This document shows, one piece after another, positions 1 to 14,179 of a DNA stretch of 64,000 nucleotides. The position numbers and the translations under genes were made by a program. Below the pieces are notes generated by a model, which saw nothing but the letters and a program-made list of their open reading frames with translations, was not told the origin of the DNA and searched no databases. The first letter of the stretch is position 1, and every line of letters begins with the position of its first letter. Location of the stretch: NCBI GenBank assembly GCA_013407085.1, contig JACCGJ010000639.1:62001-126000 (forward strand). The letters are read 5' to 3'. Source of the DNA: Atriophallophorus winterbourni. Its lineage: Eukaryota > Platyhelminthes > Trematoda > Plagiorchiida > Microphallidae.

Positions 1-224
1 ACCTACTCGATGAAGATGCGACAAGTATCAACGTGAACGAACACATTGAGATTGTAACGTGAAATGCAGTAACATGTCAGTCAATTTATGCAACGTTCAT
101 GTGACGATACTCACATCATGCATTAATGAAGAAGTCAATCTATTCGAGTTCAGTAGATAGTAACAAGGTAAGCAGCGTATACCGCTTGAAAGCCATGACT
201 TAACAAGAGTAAAGCTCAGCGTTG

Positions 225-252
225 GAGATGGAGATGGAGATGGAGATGGACG
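225..252. repeat. GGAGAT hexanucleotide microsatellite
   Basis: About four consecutive copies of the hexamer GAGATG are read directly in the sequence. No gene is nearby. Confidence 0.85.
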
Positions 253-2458
253 TGGCTGCTTGCAATAAAACGTGGCAAACAGATGTTAGTATCATAAAAG
301 TGAGATATTGTGCATTTTTATGAAATAAAGAGGCTTTTGTTAGCATCTAATATATATCTGCGCAATCTGATACAGATATGGTGCATCTAATGGATGATAT
401 TGTTGTAAGAAATAGCCTTCTAATTCTAGTAAAAATTTCAGGAATGGGTAGAACAAATGATTTTATGCTAAACCGTTTGTAAATATGCACAAAGATCATT
501 CTTCGTTTCACTAACACATTTTTCAAGCGAATCCACAATAAATGTTTTTTGAAACAACCTCATAAGATCATATAAAACAACAGACAGCGATAGTGGCCAT
601 TCACTGGTTTCTGCAAACCTAAAGCTCCACAATAGTAGAATTCAGCCAGACAAGTTGATTGTCAATATTTGACAAAATTATTATGTGCGAACCTAATATT
701 GTTGTGCGCTTTTAGCTATCTTTCGCAACCGAACAATACTATCAATCCCATTAGATTAGGCTTCTGGAAAACATGAATCGATCGCAAGCTCTTTACGCGG
801 AGTCGTTATTTACAATTGTGGTACGAAGAAAAATCGGACGAGCGACCGGTTTAATGCCCAAACTTTTGTGATAACTACTGTCTTGGACGCGAAACGTTTG
901 ATGTTCTTGAAGTTTTAACTAATGTGAACAGGTATTAATATTATGGTGTCTCAGAGCAGTTTAAAATAAGGTCCAGCAGACTGCTAAGTGGCGTATAAAT
1001 GACAATCGGACTGGAATTATCCGCGTATCCAAAACACTGCAAATACTGGTAAATTCACGTCATGTATGATATGATCAAAAGAATCATTGGTTTAAAAACT
1101 GAAAAATTAGCTCCCACCAGGTGAGTATCTGATAGCCGATTGTCGACAAAATTCTGCAGTTGGGAAAATAGGTTGAGAATTCTCTTTTTTACTCTGGGGA
1201 TAAAACCGTTTCCCTCATGTTAAGCGTTTATCGACTTATAAACACTCAGATACTTCCTCTACACTTAATTACCTGAATAAAGCAATAAACGACATTTCGA
1301 GTGGAAAGGTCACTCGTGACGGCAGAATTTCAATTGAGCTTATCAAATACTGTAGGACAGTTTTATTACAAAGAATTTATTGTTTGCTTCTCCAGAGCTG
1401 ACAGGAGGAGCTTTTTAAACAATCGAGTGTCCACCATTAATTAAACATTCTGAGCATCCTTCTAAATTCAATGTACTCAAAAGGGCAATCGTTTGCTTGA
1501 ACTTATAAATTACTTTTTGTGATCAAAATTATGAATGAAAAAGTTTAATAATTATTACTGAAATGCTCGGTGTAGAATTCCGTCTCAAAATGTCTGCATA
1601 TCAACGAAACACCATACCATTTAAAAGTAAGGCTGCAGAAATGACTGTAATAGCTATCTTCTGACTGTCATTGACACGCTGCTTGCTGAAGTTTAAATGA
1701 TGCTGAAGCAAAACTTTTCTAATTAAATACATTAATATATTCAAAAAGCTTCATCAAGAGAATATCAGCAATGTGTCTGTTACTGTTATAACTCCATCAT
1801 CACAAACAAAGCCCGGAAATGTGTAGGTCGATAAAAATTAATTTATCAAAATTTTGCAAGCTCCAGACATACTACCATAAATAGTCTCACAAAATGTGCG
1901 TATATACAGGCTTTCCATTAAAATATTCCAAGGAAACGTAACATATTGCTGCTGTGTGAACTAAATTGCGCTCAAATATTTCTGGATTTCATTCCTCGAT
2001 ATTTTTCGAAATTAGGCTCTTTATATATTATATAACCTCACTGACAACGTAACTTTTAACCTCGCTGACGATGGCGGTCGTAAAATTGTGCAACATTTTT
2101 CAATAGCAGGAAAATCCCAGATCGCGTCAAGTTAACTGCAACTTGTGTTCGATAACTCTTCATATGAATTCTGACAAATTTTCTTCATCATAATCAGTGG
2201 CTTTATTAAATAATGAAACATTACCACGCATATAATAATTACGTAATCCGTGTATGGGAGAAGTATCAAGTGATTTTGCAAGAATTTATAACTTATTGAA
2301 ATTTATAACGATGCATATTGAATGTGGAGACGAGTCCTTAACGCTTTGAATCATTTAATTTTCAGGAAATGCATCAGGCAGTTTTAATAAGCAATCTTAA
2401 CCACACGTGCCTTATTTTTCTAATGCAACTGAAACACACTCAATTCAGAGATATAAAT

Positions 2459-2641
2459 CGAACTCTCTGTTAACAACTCGGTACAAACACTATTTTTCGG
2501 AGAAGTTTAATAATCGAACTGTATAAATTGTCAAATCAACGGAGGAAAACGAACACCTTGTTAACAACTCGGTAAAAATAATATTTTTCGAAGAAGGTTG
2601 AAAATCGAACTAGATAAATTGTCAAATCAATGGACGAGAAA
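2459..2641. repeat. Tandem duplication of a ~92 bp unit
   Basis: Two adjacent diverged copies share the same order of blocks: GTTAACAACTCGGTA, then ATTTTTCG, then AATCGAACT, then ATAAATTGTCAAATCAA. The first copy starts near 2459 and the second near 2551. It is not coding. Confidence 0.75.
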
Positions 2642-4699
2642 CTAGATGAGTCATCCCGTACATAATTCTAAATAGACTATCTCATGCCTGATGATTTACA
2701 GAAGAACTCGAGTATCAGAAGCTGCAGATATCCTCCTTCATTTACATGAAATCCTCACTTGTACTATAATCACATTTTCTGAGCTACGTTTGAAAAATTA
2801 TGTGTTTTGCTTCGTCGACGTGCCAGATATTCATGAGCGCTTTCAAGTATTCATCTATTACTCCTTCTTCCAGCCACTTACATTGACACTATTTCATTAT
2901 TTCTAATTTAGAACAAACACTTCTTTGTCATCGATCAAATACTCATAAATGCCGAACTAATAATTAATGCTGTTTTTAACCACCTCTACTATGAATTAAG
3001 GATCGTGTTGTCCTGACATTTGCTTATATACATCAATACGGATCTGTGAAAATTAGTCAACAAACACATACAAATGTGAACTATGACGTGATTCGAGATT
3101 TTATTACTGCTAATCGATGGGAGTTCGCTTAACTCATATCAGGGCATAACTATAAGAAATGTTATAAATGAACTCAATTTTTTTATTGATTTGTCATCAA
3201 GTTCCTAAATAAAAAGAAATTAGCAGAGTTCAAATAAGCCTCTGAGGAACGGTACGAGAAAATCTATTTTCAAATACGACAAAGTATGAGTACTTGAATG
3301 GCCCGTCAAGATTAAATTGGTGCAATTACAACATATTCCGAAATAAGTGTGTGCATTATTCGGAATCAACTAAGACAATAGAAAATCCGACTAACATAAT
3401 ATTAGTTATGACATGTGGAATAACATAAAAGCATTTCAACAACCTCCGAAATGTTTGCATGTCAACACCAGCATTAGTTTCTCCTGCATGCTTGGAGACA
3501 TCATCCACAGATTATGCAAACGAACTTCAGAAACAATTCGCACCAGTAATTTGACACGTGAACAGTCTCAGAATTTTTACAGCAGTAGCCTTCTCATTCT
3601 TCACGACCTAAAATTCTCTTAAATATGATAGAAAGTACATTAAGGACAACAAAATAAACTGGTTCACCCGAAAAAGACAGCATGCACCCCAATCTTTTGC
3701 ATATCTTGTTTCCCTAAAATGTTAAGCTGACGTTGACCTATTCCAGATAATTTACTAACAAAATTTCTTGCTCGAAATCTGGAACGCTGCTCAGAATGGA
3801 CTTATCTACAAATGTGATTGAAGAAAAATTACATTAATTTATGGTCCGATAGATTTATTGCCGATATTAACCGCAGTTGTGGTGTCCATTATAGCTGACG
3901 CATTGTAAACTCAATTTGAGACCAATTACCTTATTGTTGAAGCATATCATGGATTAAAAAACGAGTAGTTCTGGCAAAATTGATTATGATTGAAAACTGG
4001 TCAGACATATTTGATGCTGGCCACTCGATAGACGAGGTATATTTTGTTATTTCAAACGCATTTAACCGTGTCAAATGTAATTATAGTCCATTCAAATAAC
4101 CTGTTGTGTCCAAAAATCGATCATTAAACCACTTTTGTTTTCGATATGAATATTCGACTTTTCTACTTTAATACAACCGTTTGAAAAAACAGTCTATATT
4201 GCGAGGCCCTCTATGAGCATTACTGTAGCATACTTAACTTCATCTGAGAAACATTCTGACATTTATCGACACCTAAATTATAAAGATGCGCAATATATAC
4301 TTACACTGAGTTGTTATTTATACGTTGATAGTCTGTGCACAGTGATTTTAAAAAATTACGAGGAATTTTACTGGCCTGTATAAATGGTCTGTTTGCTTTC
4401 TTGTCATGCGTCGATAATTAGGGTCAACCACGGGAACTAACAAATTATCATATCAAAAATATTGTTAGCAAACTCTTCTTCGGTTGAAGGGTTTTAAGCC
4501 AGTTGTCAATGAGGTTGTTTGCTCTATTTCAATGCGGGATATTCAGTGAGAAGTTGAATATGTGTTGCTTATATATTTCGTGATCGTTATGCTTAATTTA
4601 AAATGTGGAAAAGTGCTGGACAGATAGAAATATGTGTTTTTGTATATTTTAAGAAATAGTAGTAACTCTATGGACATTCTTATGTATAAACTAGAGAGC

Positions 4700-7300
4700 T
4701 TGATTGTCAACTCATCCACAACCCATACTCTGCTAACTGAAATCACATCGTCACGAGTCTTGCTGTCCAGTCTGGACGACGCTGATTGACTTAGTGCTTG
4801 AAACGATGACAGTTGAGCATGCGTTTCATATAATTGCTCCTCTAGGACGGCTGCTGTCTCAATAATTAGACAACGATTCACCATAATAATGCAAGTGACT
4901 GCCAAAAGTGATGCTCCTGATCTAAGCATCATGCCATGAAACATGTGACTCCCGTTGGTTATTGTCCGAGGAATGAGATTCTGGAGCATGAATAACATAC
5001 GCTCCAGTATTGTATGCTGATGTGTGTAGCATGAGGATTGACTGGGTTAAACGCTCTCTTTAAATAGCTGAGTTCTAACCAATGTTCATAGCACTTTTGA
5101 GACATGGCTATGTGTGCTCAATTTTGTGCCAATTAATATTACCAAATAGTGTTTTCTAATGTGATGCCATAGACCTGGTGATAGTATGGAATGTGAAGTT
5201 GTATTCCTCTTTGGCGTTGGGTTGCACATTACGGTTACAAGTTTATCTCAAGCCAGTCAAATATCCAAGTTGATACGAATAACCTGAACAGTTTAAAGTA
5301 ATCTTTGCAATGACTTCTGCCTGAGTCACACCCAGTGCATACTAGTATAATATTTCACAGCTGATTGAGACGCAGGACAATTTGTTTAACACATCTATCA
5401 GCATATTCACAGCAGTTTATTTGAGCCTTTCGTACATTGACTAGTCAGTCATAACAGGTCTTCTTGGAAGATCCGGAAATTTTCTGAATGGCGTTACAAT
5501 CATGCGTTGAAACTGCAAATAAGTAATTTACATATTTAAGACTTCATTCCCTTTCACAACAGATTTGATTTTGCCGTCCTAACTCGAAGCCGTTAGGTAT
5601 TTAAAGTATTTAAAACCGCTAGGTAAATGCGGTCAAGTAATGATAAGCTTTTATGTAGTAAGGCACTCGTTTGACCTAGATCCAATTACAGGATTGTTGA
5701 CTGGGAGTTACTCGTACAGAATTTTGAATATTACCCCCAGTTCTCCCTTGAGTTCAACTTAAGCGAAAACTTGGGTATAGTTCTCAAGAATCTAAACCAG
5801 CTACATCACAAGATCGATTCTGTGGAGCGTTTTGAATGCTTCAAATGCCGCCCTGGTGGACCTCGGGTATAACTGAAAACGGTGGCATTAGGAACTATCA
5901 CACGCTTATGGATCTATGTGGCTACAAAATAGATCGGAATGCTTGTGTTGAATTACAGTGTTTGCTTAAACAAGAATTTAACCTATTTCCGGCTATGGAT
6001 GCAAAGCCGGTTTCAAATTTTTTTAGTTACGCGCAGTATAAAGGAAAAACCAGAGAATGAACTGGTGAGTTAAAACTAGAGTACGGAACAGTAACTGATA
6101 CAGACCCATCTGAGGCGACTGGCTTTTGTAGGTTTTACAGTAGTGTTCAACGACGTGATAATTCACCAAATGCACGGGTTTTTATCACCCCCGCTTTGGT
6201 GCCCTGAAATAGAAGTGTTGACGTTTAATACGGATTAGGTGTATGGCATACTTAGCCATTTTACTGACAACAAAGCTTAGGACTATGAAGAATCCCCAAT
6301 ATTATATAGCTTTTCGGCTCACAAGTCGGCTAGAACTATGTTCAGGCTCTTTAATTTAAGTTTACACCTGAAGGTGACTTCTAGTGTTTCAAAAAAGTAA
6401 TAGCAGTACCAATATACGAGGGTGGTTGAAGGTCAACATTTGTTAATAGCAGACCTGTAAGTGTGACTAGCACTGTTTAGATAGTATGAGAAAAACGTTT
6501 TGCGCGGAAAATGTGTCAGCATTTTCGTCGTTATTCTGTACTGAATCTAACTCAACACGGGTTACTTAAGGGTAGATCCCGTGTTGATAATCTTGGATTT
6601 TTATAATTGCATTTAAGGTTTGATAAATAAAATCCGGACGAAGCTTTTTTCCTAGATTTCAGCAAGGGTTCGCATTCCATTAGGCGCCGCCTTCTAGAAA
6701 TCAAGTTACAATCAAATGGCATAAGGGGTGAACTAATTTCTTGCAGAAAAGCATTCCTTACAGGCAGGACATTTCGATTTTGGCTGGGATCCACGTGGTC
6801 TAATCAAACCGATGTGATCGATATGGGTATCTATATGTTTGGTACTCCTTCCTCTCATACTCAAAAATTCATTGATTGCGTGCCGTCTGCCTTGAAGTGA
6901 ACATGCATCCTTTTTGCTGTTGATGGGGAGTTCATCAAAACAAGGGATGAGAATACCCTGATTGGGAATATAAATGTTATAAACTAATCATACCAGGTGG
7001 AACTTTCACTGAACCTCAATTAGAGTCAATATATGTCGGCAATGTTTACTAAGATTTCAGAATAGCTGTCGTGTGATTACACACACGGTTTACAGTGTAC
7101 AGATTTTTGTGTATTTAGGAGTACTAGTTTTGGGCTTATTTTAAGTAGGAGGACCAATGTGCCGCTGTTGCTTAGTGTTCGCACAATTTACTTTTGATAA
7201 CCTTATGTATTCCTGCCACTTTACAGGGACCCATTTAGGATATTGTGTCTAAGCTTGGTGAACGTAAAAAAAGAAGGCGAGCGACCGGTTTAAATTGAAA
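4700..7300 (+). mobile_element. Degenerate CR1-like LINE, plus strand
   Basis: This is a decayed non-LTR retrotransposon in pieces, related to the element at 29.5-33.5 kb but in the opposite orientation. Around 4700-5030 the sequence matches the stretch between ORF1 and endonuclease of that element, seen when 32230-32480 is read on the other strand. Around 5830-6200 is the endonuclease-RT linker. Around 6550-6900 is reverse transcriptase, with a readable FLDFSKG motif-A block followed by KAFLTGR and SNQTDVI blocks. Around 7230-7300 is an Arg-rich C-terminal piece. Many frameshifts and stops make it non-functional. Clade assignment rests on similarity of motif order to CR1/Jockey-type elements. 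Confidence 0.65.
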
Positions 7301-8790
7301 GCGGACTCTTTGGATATTTCGCGGATTGCTGATTACATTTATTTTGGAATCAACTGAGGACGCGCTAATGGAATTGCAATGGCAAGGACGAGGGAAAACG
7401 AATTTGCGAGATTTCACACAATGTCTGTTGACAAATAAAAACAAGAAACCTCACCCATCAACAGTGGTTAGAGAAATTCCATGCGCCTGCTCGAAATGTA
7501 AAAAGAAGTTAATGAAGTAATCCTGTTTTGTTCAATGTGATCAATAAACATGCTGGATCTTTTGTTGCTGTACGGGAATTTCGTAGGATGTCTAGATACA
7601 TCTCAAGCCAACAAGTGCAAAAGCAATTAGGTTCTACTGTTAAATGAGCTATGCTATCGAGGTGCGGAAACCGCTATCTTTGCCTAATGTCCATACCAAG
7701 TTGAGAAATCCGCCACAAGGAGCTGGTGATTCTACATCCTCTTAATAATTTCCCACACCTGAGCAAGTCCAATGTGAAGAGAACGCCATTTGCGAAGCCT
7801 ACTGAACATCAGTCGGTATCCTTTGCAAAAGTAGCTGGAAAGCGTCATTCTCACGTCTCGTTGAGATATTCGTAAACTTGGAATAGGTTTAAAAAAGATA
7901 CACCAGTTGGGTTCTTTGGGTAAGTCATTAAATAGAACGAACGTATGTGGTGTACTAAAAGCCGACTAATTTAACCTCTCCCATAGCTGGGCAACCGCTG
8001 TATTTCGCTCGAGTTTGCGCAGAACATTGTCTACTGGACGCCATGGAACACTTTTCAGGCTTTAGATGCTATATTTATGGATCAGTATTTTAGAAGAACG
8101 TTTGTACTAGAGTTCATTCGTGATTTTTAAGCACTGTTTGGTCGAATCTGGAATAAATTACTTCCATAATTCTCCCTCTAATTTCTATTTAAGAATAGAT
8201 AGAACACTTATACAAACGTTCTGCCGTTTACAAACAACCAATTAAATGCTAGCAACATTAAGATGATTTTCTTATATCCGTAGTGCGTCTGTTTTTTAAA
8301 TGCGGTTCTTCTTTACCTGACCTCACACTGTGCTGGTGGAGAGAAAACAATATTTCTTTTTTCAGCATCGACATCAAATCGTTACACTATGAAAAACGTT
8401 TAGCGTAACTCGACGTGTTCCTTGTTTGTATCACCAAATCAGAGATTATTTCGTGATGAGAAAGCAGATCTGCCACGCTCACTACGGTAATAATCTGTAG
8501 ATGTATTTTCGCCCATGCTATGAAGCTCTAGAAGCCAAAAAGCTAATGGCTTCCTGCGAAGTGCACCTCATTAACGAGGATAATAAACATATGAGATGCC
8601 TTCAAGGAACAATCTTTGATCAAACTAACTAATGCTCGCCGGTAGTTTTTAAATGGATTGGGTTAATGTAGACAATGTGCTGCTACTTAATTAGTGCAAC
8701 CATCTGACATTGTGTACAGCAACTCTGCGTGAAATCTGGTTAGGTACGTACATTTGCGGAAGTTCCTTCCTCGCCCGTACTCCATTTAAA
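7300..8790. other. Unclassified AT-rich sequence
   Basis: No gene is recognised. A 64-codon frame at 7326-7520 contains CACSKCKKK but matches no family I know. The position between two LINE remnants suggests old repeat debris. Confidence 0.35.
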
Positions 8791-8799
8791 AGATATAGT

Positions 8800-11160
8800 T
8801 AGTTTTGCTGCTGCAACGAATGTTCATAAGAACAACGTGGTCCAGTAACTACCACACCTGGATAAAGCAATCACGAACAAATACCAGAGCTTTACCACTG
8901 ACGAGAGTATAAATTCCTGCATCGTTCTTCACAATGCGCCAGAGCAAACAGGTGCTTTGGCGATAGACAGGATTAAACTAGAACGCTATTTCTTAAATTC
9001 TGCTTTTGCCCCCTTTTCGACGAAGGGGAAAAGTGTGTAACGGTACGCACAGACTTTCGTCTAGGCCACAAGCCAGCGCCAGGAGATCGCCCAAGACCGT
9101 TAAAGATTGTGCTAGACTTCGCTGAGCAAGTGACCTTACTGCTGAAGATGGGTTACAGTTTGAAGGGTAGTGAACTTCAGATTATGCGTGATCACTCTCT
9201 AGAAGATCGTGTGAAAATGCGAAAAGATACTCAGGAGATAAGCGAGCGCAGAGCAGCAGGTGAAACTAACTTGCGCATTGTGGATTTTCGGGTTTTGAGG
9301 ATGAGGCAAAAAGTGCGTTGGGAGCCTTAGACGATAGGCATTCGGAGGGATCTGGATCTTAAAAAGGGATATATCTTAATGCGAGGAGCTTGGGAAATAA
9401 ACTGGATAAACTCTTTGAGCGGATTAGACAGGACCCTCCAGCGATCATTGCTATGACGGAAACGTGGCTCTAATCTGAGCAGGATGATCCCGAGCTGGCT
9501 CAGATCGCTGAGATCGAAGAGACGCTAGAATTGGTGGTGCGGTTGCTTCATACTTACAACATCTTATTTCATATTTCATATCATCTGACTGACTTCTGTG
9601 ATGGGAAATGTTTTTAGAGAAGTTGATCAAGAGGAGAATAGAGTACTTTATTTTGGGGTGCGGGCGTTAGTGTTCACAACATGGATTTGCCAAAAATCGC
9701 TCATGAATAAGTAATCTGCTCATGGTGCGAGAAAGTTGGTGTGCTTTGACTGATTCTGGTCAAGCGGTCGATGTTATTTTTCTCAAATTCAGTAAGGCGT
9801 GTCCCACCGCCGACTGCTCGTCAAACTGGAATGTCTAGATATTCAAGGGTGTCTTCTTAAGTGGATCGATGCTTTCATTTCAGGGCGATTGAACCCTGTA
9901 GAGGTTAATGGAGTTTTGTATTCAAAAATGATAGCATGCTCCGGAGTGCCTCATTGTTATCCATTGTTATACAAAATTTTCGTGAATGACCTTTCAGACG
10001 TGGTAGCAATCGATTGTCTTTTAATCGCCGATGATCTGAAACGGTGGGCATCTGTCAGTTCCTATGGTGGCCGCAAGCACCTGCAACATGAGTTTATGAC
10101 TTAGTCAGCTGGACACATCGCGGGTCACTGACTATAAATGAGGACAGACAGTTGTCATGCGCATAGTCTCTGATGGCACTGCTGGTGAATACTTTCTAAG
10201 AAGTAAGCCTATTATAGCGGCGACCGTCGAAAAAGACTTAGTGATTCTGGTAATTGATTCCTTGAAGTCTAAGGCTGACACTTGTCGGAGAATAAGCAGC
10301 GCTACCTAAATGATCTGGGCGGTTCTGCGTCCAGCTGCGACCATTATTCGCAAATGTTCCAGACACTTTTCTCTGCGTATGTTCGTCCTCTGTTAGAATG
10401 TGTTCTACCTGTTGCATTTCCTCAGTCTAAAGGCGAATGCAAATCCCTGGAGAGAGTACTAATGAGGGGAATTAGATGGTTAATGGTATGCGCCACCTCG
10501 CGTACGAGGATAGAATGAGCTTAGTGAAACTTTACACCCCAGAACTTTGAATGAAAAGGATTGACCTGTTCCTGACACGCGTATTCTTATCGGTCAATAT
10601 GGAGACGAGTTCCTCCAGTACTTCCGATTAGTAAGTGAGTCGAGGACTTGTGGGCATGACCTTAAGTTGCAGAAGCATAGACAGCTGAAGCTTAGTCATC
10701 CGAGCACGCTATCCACGAGGGTCGTGAACACTTGGAACTCTTTACCGAAAAGGCTACTGTCTCTACCAACAAAACAGCAATTCAAAAGCGCGTTGGATCA
10801 GAATTTGTTGAGACGGAAGGGCCTGATTCCCAAAGTCATGTAGTGGCGTTCCTCTACTCTCAAGGTTTGCCTCTTGAGCAGAAAGTCACCATGTTTGGTA
10901 ATGTGATAAATCTTAAATGGGATTTTATCACTTTTGCTTTCGATTCAGATGAAGGAGAATAAGAAACAAAATAAAAAATATTTTTTTAGTAATATTTTTG
11001 CGTCGCAATCGTCGGAGGTGTTTTCGGAAAAAACGGAATGAGTATTTACACTGGTTAGTGCTTTTTTGCAGCTTTCTATATAAAGAAATTCGGAATCTCG
11101 ATTTGCTTGTTTGTCTCTTACGTTTCTGTGCAAACTGAACTGAACTGAACTAAATTATTA
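8800..11160 (+). mobile_element. Degenerate CR1-like LINE with ORF1 tail, plus strand
   Basis: The end of an ORF1-like protein is readable around 9050-9330, with FRLGHKPAPGDRPRPLKIVL and later RRAAGETNLRIVDFR. It is followed at about 9380-9470 by the start of an AP-type endonuclease (LNARSLGNKLDKLFERI, then AMTETWL). Reverse transcriptase is broken across frames: a 9800-10100 segment carries VNGVLYSKM, FVNDLS and IADDLKRWA, and 10280-10520 carries the C-terminal RPLLE block. Short pentamer repeats (AACTG) near 11130-11155 look like the 3' terminus. Frameshifts and stops throughout make this a pseudo-element. Confidence 0.7.
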
Positions 11161-11599
11161 TTCAAGGTCAACCTAAAAACGCATATTCAATTGTTATTTA
11201 GATCACGTGCAATGATTTTTTAAAATTGATTTAGCTGTCCACTCCTTAAACATTAAATGTACACAAGATGCGCAAAGATGTTAAAGTTATGACTTAGCAT
11301 TTCATGTCAATCAAAGCATCTCTTCTTCCTCCTTCTTGATAGAAGTAGGGGGAACAACTCATGCGTGAGCTTCATCACTATCTACTCCGGGACAATGGAT
11401 CCTCCAAAACAGACAATTTCTGGTAAGACAACCATAACAACTTACCATTGTTTACTAAATTGGCAGAAGTTTAAATACGCCTTGAACTTCGATTCTAATT
11501 GCAACGAAAGCATCATGCGACAATGCATTCCATGCTTTGACCACCCGAGTGGACAATGTAAATTGCGCCCAGAGTGGCAGCGTTCTCCGGTTTTTCAAC

Positions 11600-13680
11600 T
11601 TCTGGTTGTGACTACGAGTTTCTTTTCTCTTCTGTCAATGGGAATAACTCTTGTAAGGTTGAACCGTAACATCTCAGAAGAACTCGGTTGGTACCGATGA
11701 AGTCATAGCGTCTACGTCTATGCTCCAGTGGATACAGACACAACTTATCAAGACGATCCTTATAACTGAACAAATAGAGACCTTTCACCATTTTTTCTCT
11801 CCACTGAATTTTAACGAGAATAAATTTTTCTCCTTTTGATAATGCTGGTAGACCGTATTCAAGAAGAGGCCTGATATGAGAGCCATAGATCATCTTGAAC
11901 TTATTCCGACTTAGCACTGAAAAAGTTCGCCGCACTGCCCATAGCATCCGATTAGCGGCGGCTGCCTTACAAGAAATTTCCACGTTCGTCGTCAATGAGT
12001 CCGACAAGCACTCTCAGATCTCTCTCGGTGTAGAAACTTGATAGAAATACCGTCAAGGTAGTACGTTCTCATCATTGAACCAGGTCCTATGCGCATAGCT
12101 GCAAACTTCGTTGAATTTATTGCTAGTTGCCAGAGTTTGGACCAGTCTTGTAACTGATTTAATTTCCTATGCAAGACTTCCTCGTCCTCATTTGTACCAA
12201 CCGCGCTCCACATCCTTAGGTCGTTAGCAAAACGCAGACAGTTTCCTTTCAATACAGCGGGCAGATCATTGACAAAAACTTTGAACACGAATGGTCTGAG
12301 AACTGAAACCTGTGGTACTCATGATGTGGCCATGGTAGTTTGGATAGAATTCCATTTACCTCCACTCGGTTAATTCTTCCGTTGTGGATATCTTCCATTC
12401 ACTTGAGTACATATTCAGTGATACCAACTGCCTCAAGCTTAGATAGTAGACTTTTATGTGGCATACGATCAAATGGTTTGCTGAAATTAATGAATATGAC
12501 ATCTATTGGAGTCGCAACATCCACCGCGGTGGCCCAAACTTCCCGCGCCGTGAGGAGGTTCGTCTTAAATGAACGACCTTTAGCGAATCCATGCTGCTCT
12601 TGTGCAAACTTTCCAGATGATTGTAGGATGGCCTCGAATTGATCCTTCACCACTTTCTCTAGCGCCTTTCCAATCACATGTAAGGGTGACGGGTCTCTAA
12701 TTTACTGGCAGACTTGGATATCCACCTTCGAACATATGCTTAATGACACCACATTTCCATTCTGTTGAGGGTTTTCCTTTTTTAACGATTTAGCGAAAAG
12801 TGTGCTCAAAAGTTCAATCAATGTATTGGTAATCGTCTATACCTGAAGCATTTTAATATCAACGCATGCCATGGCTTTTTTACTTATCTCTGGGTTGACC
12901 GTGATAGTTGGTATACTTGACTCAGATACCGGTTCCAGCGAAAAGTCATCATCCTTCATGGAATAAACAGATGCATACAGAGCGACGAGGGCTTCGTCTT
13001 TGTCCAAATCTGAGGCAATAGAGCTGCCATCTACTACCAGATTCGGACTCGCTAAGAACACTTTGGTTCTTCGGCGAATGTATGTAAAATGACTTTTAGG
13101 AGCAACAGTGGATTCAATCACTAACCATGTTTCTTATTGTTCCCTCTTTATTCGTTTCGATTCTGTACATAAATTCCAATCTTTCTGGTATTTATCATAA
13201 TCGTCTTCTTCCTGTGTGACGTGACAATTACCTCCATAGCTCTTTTGCTTTGGCGCACAAGTCTCCGTAATTATTTATCAACCATGGTGGACGAGTGCTT
13301 CGAGAATGAGGCCTTAATGATACGGCTGCTGCGAGGCTCGTAATGTTATCAAGGAGGCGCGACCACATATTATCTACATCCAAATCGTTCGACGAATAGC
13401 AAGCTAGCTGACTCGCCCTTTCCAGTACATCCATTTTCTTCAAGCGCCAATAGTTTTGTTTTTGTCTTCCGAATTTTGGAAGAGGTGGACCACGCGTCCA
13501 TGTAAACCGAAGTGCAGCATGGTTGCTGTAGGCAATAGGAGCATCAACTCTCAAATCTAAAATATTCGCATACCTCGGCGTAAAAATCAAATCTTGCGTT
13601 GAAGATTTTGTTAAGACACGTGTTTGAGTTCTCACTTGTTGAAGTAACTTTCCAACGTGGTGATCAACAATATTTTAATG
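11600..13680 (-). mobile_element. CR1-like LINE remnant, minus strand
   Basis: Read on the minus strand from 13670 down, the order is: end of the endonuclease domain (RYANILDL then SNHAALRF) with linker at 13635-13228; RT fingers at about 13120-12840; RT palm at 12677-12399 (EQHGFAKGRSFKTNLL and NFSKPFDRMPH); then FVNDLPAV and FANDLRMW at 12288-12000; and the C-terminal RPLLEYGLPA block at 12007-11612. The 5' part of the element is missing. Both catalytic aspartates seem lost: motif A reads INFSKPFD where related RTs have IDFSKAFD, and motif C reads FAND where they have FADD. The same family may be represented by the neighbour at 8.8-11.2 kb in the opposite orientation. Confidence 0.75.
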
Positions 13681-14179
13681 TATATGGGATGTGGTGAGCA
13701 GACATGTCCCGGGTCGGTGCCACTACTTTCTAGATTTCACAGCTGCCTAACTTTCTTGCAGATTGAACGCAAACTTTGCTAGCCCGTGGTCCTGTTATCA
13801 AGCTTCAAATGAGCAGGATTCTCCTCAGACCACCAAGTTTCACATGTTTCAGTCAATGGGTTACGATCACGAATAAAGTTATAGCACCAGATAAAGAGAG
13901 GAAGTCACGTTTCATGAGAATATATACTTGAATGTCTTGGATATCCTTGGAATTGTCTTGTCTTATGTTATTTAATTGGGCAGCGATGCGGTTTAAAGGG
14001 ACTTAACCTTCTTTTATAGATCTATTGCTGATCGATTTAATTGGTACACGTTCGAGTTGCACAGATATGAAGATTTCCTTCAACCGTATGCAGTTTAACA
14101 CCGGGCACTGGTATTGCGTATACAGGTCATACGGTTCACGCTCTTGTTTTCGGATATCTGGAAAGTAAGATAAGGGTTT

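Larger units (their letters stand above)
1..4690. other. Intergenic region without recognisable gene
   Basis: I see no protein family in any frame here. Open frames are short and AT-driven. It contains a short hexanucleotide repeat near 225-252 and a tandem duplication at 2459-2641. A weak stretch at 790-1010 may be LINE debris: it shares a 15-base string with the LINE tail near 7270. Confidence 0.5.

Noticed and set aside
4543..4998. 151-codon minus-strand frame
   Set aside because: It is antisense to a LINE fragment; the homologous stretch at 32.2-32.5 kb gives the same shadow frame.
7326..7520. Small Cys/Lys-rich protein gene
   Set aside because: Only 64 codons, no family match, located in repeat debris.
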